From: Sulfurimonas sp.
GTDB taxonomy: Bacteria > Campylobacterota > Campylobacteria > Campylobacterales > Sulfurimonadaceae
Assembly: GCA_028689055.1 (NCBI GenBank)
Contig: JAQTWZ010000006.1
Span: forward strand, 17,586-81,585
Reading direction: 5' to 3'
Length of the DNA: 64,000 bases
The notes under the pieces were generated by a model, which did no database searches, was not told the origin of the DNA, and saw only the letters and a program-made list of their open reading frames with translations. Made by a program: the position numbers and the translations under genes. This document shows, in pieces, positions 1-8,905 of this stretch (its first letter is position 1; every line of letters begins with the position of its first letter).

Positions 1-1
1 T

Positions 2-247
2 GATATAGAAGTAGCACTCAAAGGCGATATGATCATGTTTAAAAACAGTGATGTACCGGGTGTTATCGGAAGTATTGGAACTACACTTGGCAAAAACAAT
101 GTAAATATTGCCGACTTCTCTTTGGCTCGTAACAATAAAGCTCAAGCACTTGCTATCATTTTAGTTGATAGCCCGGTAGATGAAAAAACACTCAGCGAAC
201 TTGAGTCACTTGAAGCGTGTATCAGCGTAAACTACGTACGTCTGTAA
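2..247 (+). CDS. serA: D-3-phosphoglycerate dehydrogenase, C-terminal ACT domain (partial)
   Basis: The gene enters from the left edge and only its last 81 codons are visible, in frame from base 2. The peptide reads as the final ACT domain of SerA: a hydrophobic strand, then DVPGVIGSIGTTLGKNNVNI, and an end in SVNYVRL. In bacterial SerA this domain binds serine and gives feedback control of the first step of serine synthesis (3-phosphoglycerate to 3-phosphohydroxypyruvate, cytoplasmic). The assignment rests on the ACT domain alone, because the catalytic domain lies outside the window. A hairpin follows the stop codon. Confidence 0.8.
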   Translation, partial: DIEVALKGDMIMFKNSDVPGVIGSIGTTLGKNNVNIADFSLARNNKAQALAIILVDSPVDEKTLSELESLEACISVNYVRL

Positions 248-264
248 GTCAAACTTTCAAATTT

Positions 265-295
265 TTTTACATCAAACACTTGGTTTGATGTAAAA
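265..295. terminator. Hairpin between convergent genes, probable bidirectional terminator
   Basis: ATCAAAC and GTTTGAT pair around a 5-nt loop. The stem extends outward through C-G and several A-T pairs to about 13 bp, with T-rich flanks. It sits between the convergent ends of serA and the porin gene, so it can serve both. Confidence 0.7.
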
Positions 296-303
296 CTTCT
301 TTA

Positions 304-1701
304 TTATTCCCCACCTTTCCTTTGAGTCGAAAATTTATACACGAACTGAAAAAATAGTTTTGTCGCATCATTTTGTGCGATATTGTTTTTTGTAATAAAA
401 TCACCTGCATCAAGATACGTTCCTATTACAGTAAAACTTAAATTATCTGTGGCCGTATATTTGAGTGTAAGGTCGTATTCATTTCCTATTTCTGTATAGC
501 TGTTTCCAGGATTGTTTTTATAGCCAAAGGTGTACCAGCTGTCTGTTGGTTCTGCAAGACTAAAGTTATGAAACGCAGCCTTTAGTGAAAGTTTTTTTGT
601 AGGATTCATCCAATACATCGCTTGATAATCACGCATGTTAGACCAGATCATAATATCCATTCGTCCGTAGTTCGGACCTGTTTTACTTCCAAATGGCGTT
701 TCAAATGTTCCTTTCGTGGTATCGTTTGGATTTGTATCTCCTGAGGCATAGAGTGTCCCTAGAGTAAAGTGCGTTTTGTATGTATCATCAAAATAGTAGC
801 CTGCTTTTGCAACATAAGCGTAAGCATCGATATCTTTTTCTCCATATCTACCCGTAGCTTTGATATATGTGGCATCATAGATAAAACCAATACTTTCATC
901 ATAAGTACGTGCTCCCGCGTAATAGGCTTTTTCATAAGGCTTTACTTCATGAAAGAGACCATTTCTCCATGCGGCAAACGGTTCGATTTTGAAAGCATCT
1001 TTTTCATAGTGGCTATAGATTCCAGCACCTTGATAAACGTGTTTTTCGACGATACTAAAATCATCAGGAGCAATAGTTCTTGTCTGTCCATACCAAACAT
1101 CAATGAAGTTTTTATCTACAGCATAGGAGAGATGCGCAGCATCCCAAAAAAATCCTATTGTATTTCCCCATGCACCGGGAGCAAATATTCTTCTGTCCCC
1201 GTATTCAAGATTTAATCTTCCAAGGGAAAAAGTTAGCCCTGATGTAAGAAAGTTGTATTTGCGTATATAGGTTTCATGAAGCTCATGATGATCATCATAA
1301 TAACTTGCACCATATTCATCCGCTGTACCTTTGTTCGCCAGAAAATCATCTGCTTGCAAAGAAGAGTCCCATGAGCGAGAGTCATACATATAGGCTTTTA
1401 TCTCCCAATTCATAGCCGGCAGATAGGTGAAACCTGCAAGTATCTGATGGAGATAAAGTGTATCGTTTGAGACACCTTTAACATTGCCTTTTGCGTCTAT
1501 TGCCGCATCACCGTAGGTGAGTTTGTTTACCCCATCGTAGCTATCTATGCGACCTCGATAATAACCATTAAAAACTAACGTCTCTTTTTCTTTTACAACC
1601 GAATCTGGAGTCTGAGCGTATGTGTTGTGCGTGAAAGCTAGCATGAGCAGTAAGAGTTTTGAGTAGTTTGTGATACTACTCACCCCAATATTTTTACGCA
1701 T
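304..1701 (-). CDS. Outer-membrane porin of the alginate-export (AlgE-like) type
   Basis: This 465-residue protein has a signal peptide (MRKNIGVSS, a leucine-rich core, then a cut near AYAQ-like TYAQ) followed by alternating aromatic beta strands typical of an outer-membrane barrel. The strand pattern FSLGRLNLEYGDRRI and WGNTIGFFWDAAHLSY matches the alginate-export porin family, which in practice covers many channels of unknown substrate. An upstream in-frame ATG at 1779 is rejected: the ATG at 1701 has a GGAA-type ribosome site and begins a proper signal peptide. The protein ends in an aromatic-rich strand (LFFQFVYKF) before a short tail. It is a single gene convergent with serA. The substrate cannot be told from the sequence. 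Confidence 0.7.
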   Translation of the reverse strand: MRKNIGVSSITNYSKLLLLMLAFTHNTYAQTPDSVVKEKETLVFNGYYRGRIDSYDGVNKLTYGDAAIDAKGNVKGVSNDTLYLHQILAGFTYLPAMNWEIKAYMYDSRSWDSSLQADDFLANKGTADEYGASYYDDHHELHETYIRKYNFLTSGLTFSLGRLNLEYGDRRIFAPGAWGNTIGFFWDAAHLSYAVDKNFIDVWYGQTRTIAPDDFSIVEKHVYQGAGIYSHYEKDAFKIEPFAAWRNGLFHEVKPYEKAYYAGARTYDESIGFIYDATYIKATGRYGEKDIDAYAYVAKAGYYFDDTYKTHFTLGTLYASGDTNPNDTTKGTFETPFGSKTGPNYGRMDIMIWSNMRDYQAMYWMNPTKKLSLKAAFHNFSLAEPTDSWYTFGYKNNPGNSYTEIGNEYDLTLKYTATDNLSFTVIGTYLDAGDFITKNNIAQNDATKLFFQFVYKFSTQRKGGE

Positions 1702-1805
1702 AATATTTCCTTCTTTATCGCTATATCTAAAATTATATAACGATTTATATAAAATTACAAGTGTTATACTATTAAACAATGTATCAAAAAAATAAATGCA
1801 AATTT

Positions 1806-1829
1806 CATTCTCGCCTAGATGCGAGAATG
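1806..1829 (-). terminator. Terminator of the RND efflux operon
   Basis: A perfect 9-bp stem CATTCTCGC/GCGAGAATG with a 6-nt loop lies just after the stop codon of the last pump gene. On the minus strand it is followed, after about 15 nt, by a run of T residues. Confidence 0.65.
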
Positions 1830-1839
1830 GGGGAGGAAT

Positions 1840-3552
1840 TTATGGTTCGAAAATAGATACTGCTTTTTTCTCGTGGAAATGAAAGTGTTTTTCTAAGTCT
1901 GCGTTATAAAGCAAAACCGGAACGATAACAAGTGAAGCGATAACAGCCGCAATGGTACCAAATATGAGAGAGACTCCAAGACCGCCAAATACTGCGTCTC
2001 CGGCTAGAAGGGTAGAAGCTAGGATAATGGCAGCAGCAGTTAAGAAGATTGGTTTAGCGCGTGTGGATGTAGCAAAGGCAATGGCTTCGGCTTTGTGCAT
2101 ACCTTTTTCGTGCATGAGCGACTTTGTAAAGTCTATCAGTAGAAGAGAATTACGTGAACTTATCCCGATAAGAGCGATAAATCCGATAAGAGAAGTTGCT
2201 GTTAGGAAAAAAGTATCATGTGTGAAAAGATCCATAATCCAGTGCCCAACGATAACCCCTATGATAGAGAGGAACGAACCAAGCAAAATGATACCGCTAA
2301 GTGTGTAGCTTTTGTAGTAGATAACCATAAGCAAAAAGATAAGTACGAGTGCCGCTATAAACGCAGCTCCAAGTTCCACGAAGGTGTCGAGCGTGACTTC
2401 CATCTCACCATCCCAGATAAGTTTATAAATAGCTCCGCTTTGTTTATCTGTAAGCTCAAGGTTGAAAAGACCTATTTTTTCAATCTTATAAGTATCAGAA
2501 AAAGTATCTAAGATAATGTTTCTTGCTTCCATTAAAGGATAGACTTGTGAAACCATATCCGTCTCAGCCATGACATTTGTCATCTGGTGCAGGTTTTTGT
2601 TCATGATCATAGGATTGGATTTTTTTGGTACAACGCTAACAAGTTCTGTAATAGGAATCATCATTCCCATACTATTCATCAGTTTTAAAGATGCTAGTTT
2701 ATATTTGACTGCGTTTATGTCTTTGGAGGTAAATTGTTTGGACTCTTGACTCAAAGAGAGATGTATAGGAATCTGATCATTATATTTATCTGAGTTTTTT
2801 ACAGCAATCTGCATTCCTTCAAACGCAAGATAGAGGATGTCATTGAGTTGTTTGATAGAAACTCCGGAGAGAGAAACTTTTGTCGTGTCAACTTTAATTT
2901 CGTAGCTATCATAGATATAATCTTGCATGATATCAACATCTACTAAACCTTTTGTATTTTCAAATACATCGGCTACTCTGTTGGAGAGTGCACGGATTCC
3001 ATCTGCATTTTCTCCATAAACTTCAGCGACAATAGCTGCCATAACAGGAGGTCCTGCAGGTGGTTCGACAAAAGAGATTGAAGTGTTTTTATGGATGGCG
3101 GTACAGCTTTGCAAAATAAGCGGTCGCATTCTTTGAACCATAAAATAAGAAGGCTCTTCTCTATCGTGTTTTTTTGTAAGGTTGAGGACTATTTCTGCAA
3201 CATTTTCTGAGTTTTTGAAGTGAGAGCCTTTGATAAGCCCAGCAAAATCAAGGGGAGAGCCCATACCTAAAAAAACTTCCGTATCAAGAACTTCACTCTC
3301 TTTTTGTACAAATCCTACGACACAATCGCTTACTTCTTTCGTTTGAGAGATAGAGCTCCCCTCTGGAAGATCTATATAAATAGTAAAAGTGTCATTATTT
3401 TTTCCCGGAAGCATTTTTGCCAAAACCATCTTTGTAGGTGCAATCATCATAATAGAGAGGATAAACGCAAGTAAAGTACCAAGGAGAATCAATTTTCTTT
3501 GTGTAGCACTTTGAATACCTGACAATACTGCGTTTTCAAATTTTTTAAACAT
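1840..3552 (-). CDS. RND efflux pump, C-terminal half (separate gene)
   Basis: The 570-residue protein begins just before transmembrane segment 7 of an AcrB-type pump, continues through the second periplasmic porter/docking region (PEGSSISQTKEV, FVEPPAGPPVMAAIVAEVYG), and ends with five membrane segments, including SSRNSLLLIDF in the segment where AcrB has its relay lysine (here arginine). A full-length pump is about 1,030-1,050 residues in one chain; here the chain is divided between segments 6 and 7. The start has its own GGAG site 7 nt upstream, and its ATG overlaps the stop of the N-terminal half as TAATG. A deliberate split with translational coupling is therefore more likely than a sequencing error. 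It probably exports drugs, detergents or metals together with the two preceding gene products. Confidence 0.85.
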   Translation of the reverse strand: MFKKFENAVLSGIQSATQRKLILLGTLLAFILSIMMIAPTKMVLAKMLPGKNNDTFTIYIDLPEGSSISQTKEVSDCVVGFVQKESEVLDTEVFLGMGSPLDFAGLIKGSHFKNSENVAEIVLNLTKKHDREEPSYFMVQRMRPLILQSCTAIHKNTSISFVEPPAGPPVMAAIVAEVYGENADGIRALSNRVADVFENTKGLVDVDIMQDYIYDSYEIKVDTTKVSLSGVSIKQLNDILYLAFEGMQIAVKNSDKYNDQIPIHLSLSQESKQFTSKDINAVKYKLASLKLMNSMGMMIPITELVSVVPKKSNPMIMNKNLHQMTNVMAETDMVSQVYPLMEARNIILDTFSDTYKIEKIGLFNLELTDKQSGAIYKLIWDGEMEVTLDTFVELGAAFIAALVLIFLLMVIYYKSYTLSGIILLGSFLSIIGVIVGHWIMDLFTHDTFFLTATSLIGFIALIGISSRNSLLLIDFTKSLMHEKGMHKAEAIAFATSTRAKPIFLTAAAIILASTLLAGDAVFGGLGVSLIFGTIAAVIASLVIVPVLLYNADLEKHFHFHEKKAVSIFEP

Positions 3553-5144
3553 TAATGGTCTCCTTTTTCATTGTGATCTGGTTTTTTGAGCATTCTTACT
3601 GCGAGATACGGTGTAAATATATACGCTACAAAAAGTGAAGCGATAAGAGCTACAGGGACATTTGCAGGGATTGGTTTCATAAACTGCCCCATCATTTGTC
3701 CTACAAACGCCATAGGTACCATCGTCATGATGATAGCAAGTGTGGCTATATTTGTCGGCGGTCCTATTTCATCAGTTGCTTTTATCATCAGTTCATCAGG
3801 TGTTTCATGGATTGATTCGATGGAGTGATAGTGTCTGTGAATGTTCTCAATAACAATAATAGCCGCATCAACGAGAAGCCCGAGTGAGAGTAAAAACGCA
3901 AAGAGGGTAATTCTATTGATAGTTTGTCCCGTGAGATAAGCGATAAAAAGGGTGATAGCCAAGATAGCCGGAACTGTAAAAGTGACGATAAGAGATTCTC
4001 TCCATCCAAGCACAAGAACAAGCAAAATTGCAATGATTACGATAGATAAAAGTAGGTGAAATACAAGTTCGTTGACCGCTTCATTGGCTCTTTCTCCATC
4101 ATTTCTAGTGATGACATAACTGATGCCGTTTTGTGCTAAAAACTCTTTGTAAATCTCTAGCTCTTTTTTCACCGCATCAGCAATGAGAACCGCGTTTGTA
4201 CCTTGAAGTTTTGAGACGGTAAGCGTTACCTGCTCTTTCATCGGAGTAAATTTGCCTGTTTCATCTTTGACACTAATAGTCGCTGATTTGAAGTTTTGTA
4301 TATCATAAGAATCATCTATTTTCGCCACTTGCGAGAGATGGATAGGTGAGCCCATATATTGTGCGACGATGATATTGCCAATATCTTTAGAAGATTCTAT
4401 TGCGTTTTCTACGCCCAACATCACGATAGTATTCTCTTTGCTTGTATTTTTTATAGCAGGAACACTGTATGCGAGTGATTGTACGGCTTGCGTTATTTGT
4501 CCCATTGAGAGGTTATAAGCTGAGAGTTTGTTCAAATCTACTTCAATATTAAATTGGTGTTTATGTCCGCCTTTGAGTTGTGTGACGGCGACGTTATCAA
4601 GTCCGTTGATATGATGCTGGATTTTTTTGACTCTATCATAAAGTTCTGTGGTGCTCATGTCTTGAGTTTTTGAGAAAAACGCTACGGAAACTATAGGGAT
4701 ATCGATGTCTATATCCAAAGGTTTGATGATAGGATTCATTGCTCCTGCAGGAAGAATATCTAAGTTTTGCATGATTTTGTCATACACTTTTAGGTTTGAA
4801 TCTTCTTTTTTTTCACCGATGTAAAACGCAGCCGTGATGATGCCGACATTGTCCATAGCGCGGCCATAGATATGTTCAACACCTTTGACTTCTTTCATCT
4901 TGCGCTCAAGCGGTTGTACGATAACTTTTTGTATCTCAGCGGCACTTGCACCCGGAAGAGCTACGATAACAGTCGAACCGCTGACAACCATTTGCGGATT
5001 TTCTTCACGTGGCATCACCATCAGTGCTAGATATCCGATAGAGAGTAAAAATATACCCAGAACGATTGTAAGCGGATTTCTTAAAAATGTCTTCGCCAAT
5101 TTACCGGCATAATCTGTTGGTACATAAGGTTTGGTATGTTTCAT
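3552..5144 (-). CDS. RND efflux pump, N-terminal half (separate gene)
   Basis: This is the first half of an AcrB/CusA-type proton-driven pump: one membrane segment near residue 25, a periplasmic porter region to about residue 330, then five more membrane segments. The fourth-segment motif is LLVDAAIIVIENI, with one aspartate followed by alanine. AcrB-type drug pumps have VDD here, while heavy-metal (CusA-type) pumps typically have VDA, so metal or unusual substrates are possible. A TTG at 5162 is also in frame, but the ATG at 5144 has an AAGGTGGAG site at good spacing and avoids overlap with the adaptor gene. It ends at KGDH, between segments 6 and 7, and overlaps the C-terminal half by one base. 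Confidence 0.85.
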   Translation of the reverse strand: MKHTKPYVPTDYAGKLAKTFLRNPLTIVLGIFLLSIGYLALMVMPREENPQMVVSGSTVIVALPGASAAEIQKVIVQPLERKMKEVKGVEHIYGRAMDNVGIITAAFYIGEKKEDSNLKVYDKIMQNLDILPAGAMNPIIKPLDIDIDIPIVSVAFFSKTQDMSTTELYDRVKKIQHHINGLDNVAVTQLKGGHKHQFNIEVDLNKLSAYNLSMGQITQAVQSLAYSVPAIKNTSKENTIVMLGVENAIESSKDIGNIIVAQYMGSPIHLSQVAKIDDSYDIQNFKSATISVKDETGKFTPMKEQVTLTVSKLQGTNAVLIADAVKKELEIYKEFLAQNGISYVITRNDGERANEAVNELVFHLLLSIVIIAILLVLVLGWRESLIVTFTVPAILAITLFIAYLTGQTINRITLFAFLLSLGLLVDAAIIVIENIHRHYHSIESIHETPDELMIKATDEIGPPTNIATLAIIMTMVPMAFVGQMMGQFMKPIPANVPVALIASLFVAYIFTPYLAVRMLKKPDHNEKGDH

Positions 5145-5154
5145 AGTCTCCACC

Positions 5155-5943
5155 TTAGTCAATGTCTATAGTTGCATACATGCCAGGATAAACAGCGTTA
5201 TTTGTGTTTTTGAAAGATATTTTTATCTTAAATGTATGTGTCATCGGATTGGAGCTTGGGATAATCGCACTCACTGTTCCTATGCTTGTGATACCCAAAG
5301 ATGGAATGTTGATTTTGACTTTTTTCCCAAGTTGTACAAGTGCAAGATTGTCCTCTGCGATTTCTGCAGATATTTTGAGATTACTCAAATCAGACAAAAC
5401 AATCGCAGGCATTCCCGGCATAGCCATCTCTCCGACTTTGATATTTTTGGAGATGACGACACCGTCATTTGGAGCTTGTACATTGAGGTAACGGTATTGA
5501 TTTTTTACTTCAGCGAGTTGCGCTTTTGCCTGTTCTACTTGTTTGGCTGCGATGATAATCATATCGGCAAGATTTCTCTCTGCGAGCTCAAGATTTTCTA
5601 CTTCGTATTTTGAGACCATATCTTTTTCCAGAAGTCTTTTGTGACGCTCAAGATTGAGTTTAATATTTGTGTATTGGTTTTGGTACATCTGCAGGCTCAG
5701 TTGCGCCTGAGAGATACCAAGCTGTACCTGCGTCATAGCAGAATCTATCTCTTTGGAATCAATCGTATATAAAAGCGCGTCTTTTTTGACATAATCGCCT
5801 TCAGAAACAGCGACTTGTGTCACAAATCCCATAAAACGGCTTGTTATCATTTTTTGGTTATCAGAAATGACACCTCCTGAGAGTGTTAATGTCTCTGCTA
5901 AAAGTGAAGCGCCAAGGGCTGCCAAAAGTAAAATTTTTCTCAT
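5155..5943 (-). CDS. Periplasmic adaptor (membrane fusion) protein of RND pump
   Basis: The 262-residue adaptor has a short signal peptide (MRKILLLAALGASLLAETL). A split lipoyl-like domain flanks an alpha-helical hairpin of about 80 residues: VAVSEGDYVKKDALLYTIDS before it and YLNVQAPNDGVVISKNI after it. A beta-barrel domain follows. The protein ends at YPGMYATIDID without the C-terminal membrane-proximal domain common in 350-400-residue family members, so it is a compact version. It would bridge the inner-membrane pump and the TolC-like channel. It sits between those genes, overlapping the channel gene by 4 nt (ATGA) and lying 10 nt from the pump gene. Confidence 0.85.
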   Translation of the reverse strand: MRKILLLAALGASLLAETLTLSGGVISDNQKMITSRFMGFVTQVAVSEGDYVKKDALLYTIDSKEIDSAMTQVQLGISQAQLSLQMYQNQYTNIKLNLERHKRLLEKDMVSKYEVENLELAERNLADMIIIAAKQVEQAKAQLAEVKNQYRYLNVQAPNDGVVISKNIKVGEMAMPGMPAIVLSDLSNLKISAEIAEDNLALVQLGKKVKINIPSLGITSIGTVSAIIPSSNPMTHTFKIKISFKNTNNAVYPGMYATIDID

Positions 5944-7304
5944 TTGTTTTCTCCGTTTGCTAATTTTTCAAGTGCAAAAATTCTTTCATTTTTTTTGTTT
6001 TTCGTCATTTGTAACTGCAGTATCTTTTGAATCTGCTCTGATTGTTTGATGATAACATCGCTCATGGAAGAGAGTTTTTCTCTGTATCTTCCTTCATAGT
6101 TTTTATAGATTTCATCTGCGAGTGTCAGCTCTTGTTCGAGAAAAGAGATCTCTTCATCAAAAGATGTGATTTCAGTTCGGATTTTCTCGACTTGCAAAGC
6201 TATGCCTTGACGGGCAAGTTCTAGCTGCGTTTTCGTTTTAAGTTTTTCTACTTGGGATTTTTCCAGTTGTGCATTATCCGCACCACCGTGGAAAATATTC
6301 CATGAGGCTCTTGCACCGATGGTATAAGCTCTATGGTCGATAGCGTCACCTAAAAAAGTGTCATCAGCAGTTGAAGCTTCTGCAAAAGCACCTACAGTAG
6401 GGTAAAACGCAGCTTTTGAAACATCTAGCATATTCTCTTGTATCGCAAGACCTGTATTTGCTTTTTTGAGATCAAGGTTTGCATTTAAAATCTCTTCGTT
6501 GCTGTACGAGGGCATAGGGACTTCGGTATCAGGTGTTTGTATCACATCTACTTTTTGGTTGAGTAAAAAACTGATGTAGTGATAAAGAAGTTTTTCGTTT
6601 GCGTCCATCTGCACCAAAAGTCTCTGAACATTTCCTTTTTTCGCCTGAACTTCCAAAAGATCTACATTTTTCGCATAACCTACATCTATCATAGTTTTTG
6701 TAGTGTTTTCCAAAGTTTTGATGTTCTCAAAAATAGTTGTAAGATGTTTTTTGGAACTCTGTAGCAGTGCCATATCGTAGTAGCTTTTTCTGAGTTGATA
6801 GATCTGTTCTGCGGTGATTTGCTCTTTATCAAGTGTTTTCATTTTTTGCATCGCGCTCATGATATCTTCATAGCTTGAGATGGCAAAGCCTGTGAAAAGA
6901 GGTACTTCGTATTTGAGTTTTGTCTGGAAAAAGTTTCGGGCATCTGGGTAGTTTAGGTCTTGTGGAGGGGTAGTATAATCAGGAGTTCCAGCTAAAAAAT
7001 TACCCATAAATTCTTCTGCACCAAAATCCCCAAAGTTCGCCTCACGCGAAGCGAGTTTAAACCCAAAAACATTTCCTGCGTCATTGGACCTAGCTATATC
7101 CTGCGTCAAGTCAAGTTTACCCCAGTGGTTTGCTGAGACTATTTCCTTGTCCATTGCGGCAGAATCTACATCAAAACCTGCGTTTTTTATTTCAAGATTT
7201 TTTTCTTTTAAAATATCAATTGCTTCGTTCAAACTCAAAGGAGAATCGACCTGTGAAGCGTGTAAGAATAGCGCAAGAGAGAGGATACTCACTATTTTTT
7301 TCAT
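5940..7304 (-). CDS. TolC-family outer membrane efflux channel
   Basis: The 454-residue protein starts with a signal peptide (MKKIVSILSLALFLHASQ) and contains the two long helical repeats of outer-membrane factors. The first half has LNEAIDILKEKNLEIKNAG and the second has NEEILNANLDLKKANTGL followed by ASWNIFHGG, the usual beta-strand signature. It is the first gene of a four-gene minus-strand operon (channel, adaptor, pump N half, pump C half). No regulator lies beside it; a TATAAT-like promoter is visible upstream. Confidence 0.85.
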   Translation of the reverse strand: MKKIVSILSLALFLHASQVDSPLSLNEAIDILKEKNLEIKNAGFDVDSAAMDKEIVSANHWGKLDLTQDIARSNDAGNVFGFKLASREANFGDFGAEEFMGNFLAGTPDYTTPPQDLNYPDARNFFQTKLKYEVPLFTGFAISSYEDIMSAMQKMKTLDKEQITAEQIYQLRKSYYDMALLQSSKKHLTTIFENIKTLENTTKTMIDVGYAKNVDLLEVQAKKGNVQRLLVQMDANEKLLYHYISFLLNQKVDVIQTPDTEVPMPSYSNEEILNANLDLKKANTGLAIQENMLDVSKAAFYPTVGAFAEASTADDTFLGDAIDHRAYTIGARASWNIFHGGADNAQLEKSQVEKLKTKTQLELARQGIALQVEKIRTEITSFDEEISFLEQELTLADEIYKNYEGRYREKLSSMSDVIIKQSEQIQKILQLQMTKNKKNERIFALEKLANGENK

Positions 7305-7333
7305 TCATATTCCTATATTTTATTTAAGCTTTG

Positions 7334-7339
7334 ATTATA
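7334..7339 (-). promoter_or_regulatory. Probable -10 element of the efflux operon
   Basis: On the minus strand the bases read TATAAT, about 30 nt upstream of the channel gene start, in an extremely AT-rich 160-bp gap between divergent genes. The -35 is not distinctive, as is usual for sigma-70 promoters in this phylum. Confidence 0.5.
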
Positions 7340-7465
7340 ACATATATTTTATTTTCATATATCACAAAAAAATCAAATTTTTATATATAAGAAAATAAAA
7401 TAATACTCTTTTAAGAAAATGTCACTAAAATTTGATTCTTAATTACTAAAGGGGTTTTTTATTTT

Positions 7466-7909
7466 ATGAGTTATTCATGTCCTATGAGTTTTAAACAGAT
7501 CGATTCCAATGTTTCGAGAGTTACTTCTTTTATTGTTGTCGCTTTTGTTATCGCATATCTATATTTTGATGCTGTATTTATTCTTTATCTTATCGCTTTT
7601 GATTTTATCATGCGCCTTTTTATTACCAAAGACAGTTCTGTATTCTACATGAGCGCGCTACTTCTCAAAGATATTTTCAATATTAAAGACAAATTTGTTG
7701 ATAGCGGTTCAAAAAGATTGGCTGCGTATTTCGGTCTTGCGTTTGTGCTCATGTTGATCGTTGCACACTCTTTGCATAGTTGGATCTTGACGCTAAGTAT
7801 CGCAGCCATTTTTTTGTCCTGTTCGCTTTTGGATGTGTTTTTGGACTTTTGTCTTGGCTGTAAGATTTATTATATTATCAAAAAAATCTATCCGAATTTT
7901 ATGTCTTAG
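7466..7909 (+). CDS. DUF4395 membrane protein
   Basis: This 147-residue protein has a CP motif near the N-terminus (SYSCPMSFKQIDSNVSR), about four hydrophobic segments, and the family pattern of an arginine after the second segment (FDFIMRLF) and FVDSGSKRLAAYFGLAF. These fit the DUF4395 family, whose function is unknown. Members often sit near sulfur or thiol-redox genes, but nothing of that kind is next to it here. An AAAGGGG ribosome site precedes the ATG. It is the first gene of a forward cluster leading into coaX and hisG. Confidence 0.65.
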   Translation: MSYSCPMSFKQIDSNVSRVTSFIVVAFVIAYLYFDAVFILYLIAFDFIMRLFITKDSSVFYMSALLLKDIFNIKDKFVDSGSKRLAAYFGLAFVLMLIVAHSLHSWILTLSIAAIFLSCSLLDVFLDFCLGCKIYYIIKKIYPNFMS

Positions 7910-7967
7910 CCTGCGTTTAAACAACACTTGGATAAAATATTGCCACTTAAATAAAGGCTCATATAAG

Positions 7968-8288
7968 ATGCAAATGGTAGTAGATTCCCTTCGTAAAAAG
8001 GGAAAGATTTATAAAAAAATGCAAGAACTTCCTCCCTCAGAACTTGGTATCAGAAACAAAATAAAAATCTACAAAGCGACAGATACTCTTGGCTATTTCT
8101 GGGCAATATTTGCCGTGAGCCAAAAAAGTCGTCTGCTCATGAAGGATGTCTATAAGTTTGAAGAGATTTATGCAAAATTAATCATTTACTACGATCATAA
8201 CTTTAAGCATAAAGTTCTTTTTATCGATGCTCCGCTTTGCTCAAAAGCGCAAAAAGCTTTTAAAGAACAGGGCTGGAAAATCAACTAA
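7968..8288 (+). CDS. Conserved hypothetical protein coupled to coaX
   Basis: The 106-residue soluble basic protein begins MQMVVDSLRKKGKIYKK and ends KAFKEQGWKIN. Longer in-frame starts back to 7833 overlap the DUF4395 gene and give an unlikely cysteine- and isoleucine-rich leader, so the ATG at 7968 is preferred. The stop overlaps the coaX start as TAATG, implying coupled translation. I do not recognise the family. Composition (an aromatic core with FWAIFAVSQKSRLLM) suggests a small alpha/beta fold. Confidence 0.6.
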   Translation: MQMVVDSLRKKGKIYKKMQELPPSELGIRNKIKIYKATDTLGYFWAIFAVSQKSRLLMKDVYKFEEIYAKLIIYYDHNFKHKVLFIDAPLCSKAQKAFKEQGWKIN

Positions 8289-8905
8289 TGCTCCTTTGTG
8301 ACATAGGCAATACTTCGTATCATTTTTTAGACGATACAAAAGAGTACAAAGAAGATGCAAAAAACTTCGATCCTGCAACAATCAAAGAAAAAGTTTTTTA
8401 TATTTGTGTCAATCCGCAGGCAAAATCGCTTCTGCAAAATCTAGTCAATTGGATAGATATCGCTGCATTTATAGATAAAACTCCATACTACACGACGATG
8501 GGCATAGACAGGATTGTGGCTTGTGAATATATCCAAGAGGGTATTGTACTTGATGCAGGAAGTGCTATCACCGTAGATCTTGTAAAAGAGGGCGTATTTC
8601 AAGGCGGATTTATCTATCCCGGCATCCGTGCAATGCAAGCGTGTTACACAAATATCTCCTCTGCACTTGCGTATCCATTTAATTTTGAGCTAGATTTGGG
8701 TAAAATGCCGAAAAATTCCACCGATGCTATCAGTTATGGTTACATCAAAACACTTAAGGGCGAAGTAGATGCTTTAGCTCATGAGGTTTATTTGACAGGT
8801 GGAGATGCGAGAAAATTTGCAAAAATCTTCCCAAACGCAGTCGTGGACGAGAGACTTCTTTTCAAATCCATGCAAAAGATTATAAAAAAGGCGAAACTAT
8901 GCTAA
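8288..8905 (+). CDS. coaX: Type III pantothenate kinase
   Basis: The 205-residue protein has the ASKHA-fold signatures of CoaX: an N-terminal phosphate loop LLCDIGNTSYHF, the substrate region TMGIDRIVACEYI, and GIVLDAGSAITVDLVKEGVFQGGFIYPG. CoaX phosphorylates pantothenate in the first step of coenzyme A synthesis, uses a monovalent cation, and is not feedback-inhibited by CoA. It is shorter than the usual 240-260 residues, as epsilonproteobacterial versions tend to be. The later CoA step, coaBC, is also in this window at 34.7 kb. The start overlaps the preceding stop and the 3' end overlaps hisG by 7 nt. Confidence 0.9.
   Translation: MLLCDIGNTSYHFLDDTKEYKEDAKNFDPATIKEKVFYICVNPQAKSLLQNLVNWIDIAAFIDKTPYYTTMGIDRIVACEYIQEGIVLDAGSAITVDLVKEGVFQGGFIYPGIRAMQACYTNISSALAYPFNFELDLGKMPKNSTDAISYGYIKTLKGEVDALAHEVYLTGGDARKFAKIFPNAVVDERLLFKSMQKIIKKAKLC

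Noticed and set aside
769..1215. A forward 148-codon frame opposite the porin gene
   Set aside because: It is antisense to a gene with a signal peptide and barrel strands, has no ribosome site and an implausible composition.
3540..3560. Frameshift or sequencing error as the cause of the split RND pump
   Set aside because: The second half has its own well-spaced GGAG site and a TAATG overlap, the usual coupling arrangement; not excluded, but less likely.
5131..5613. A 160-codon forward frame over the adaptor gene
   Set aside because: It is a shadow of the minus-strand adaptor gene, which has clear family motifs.
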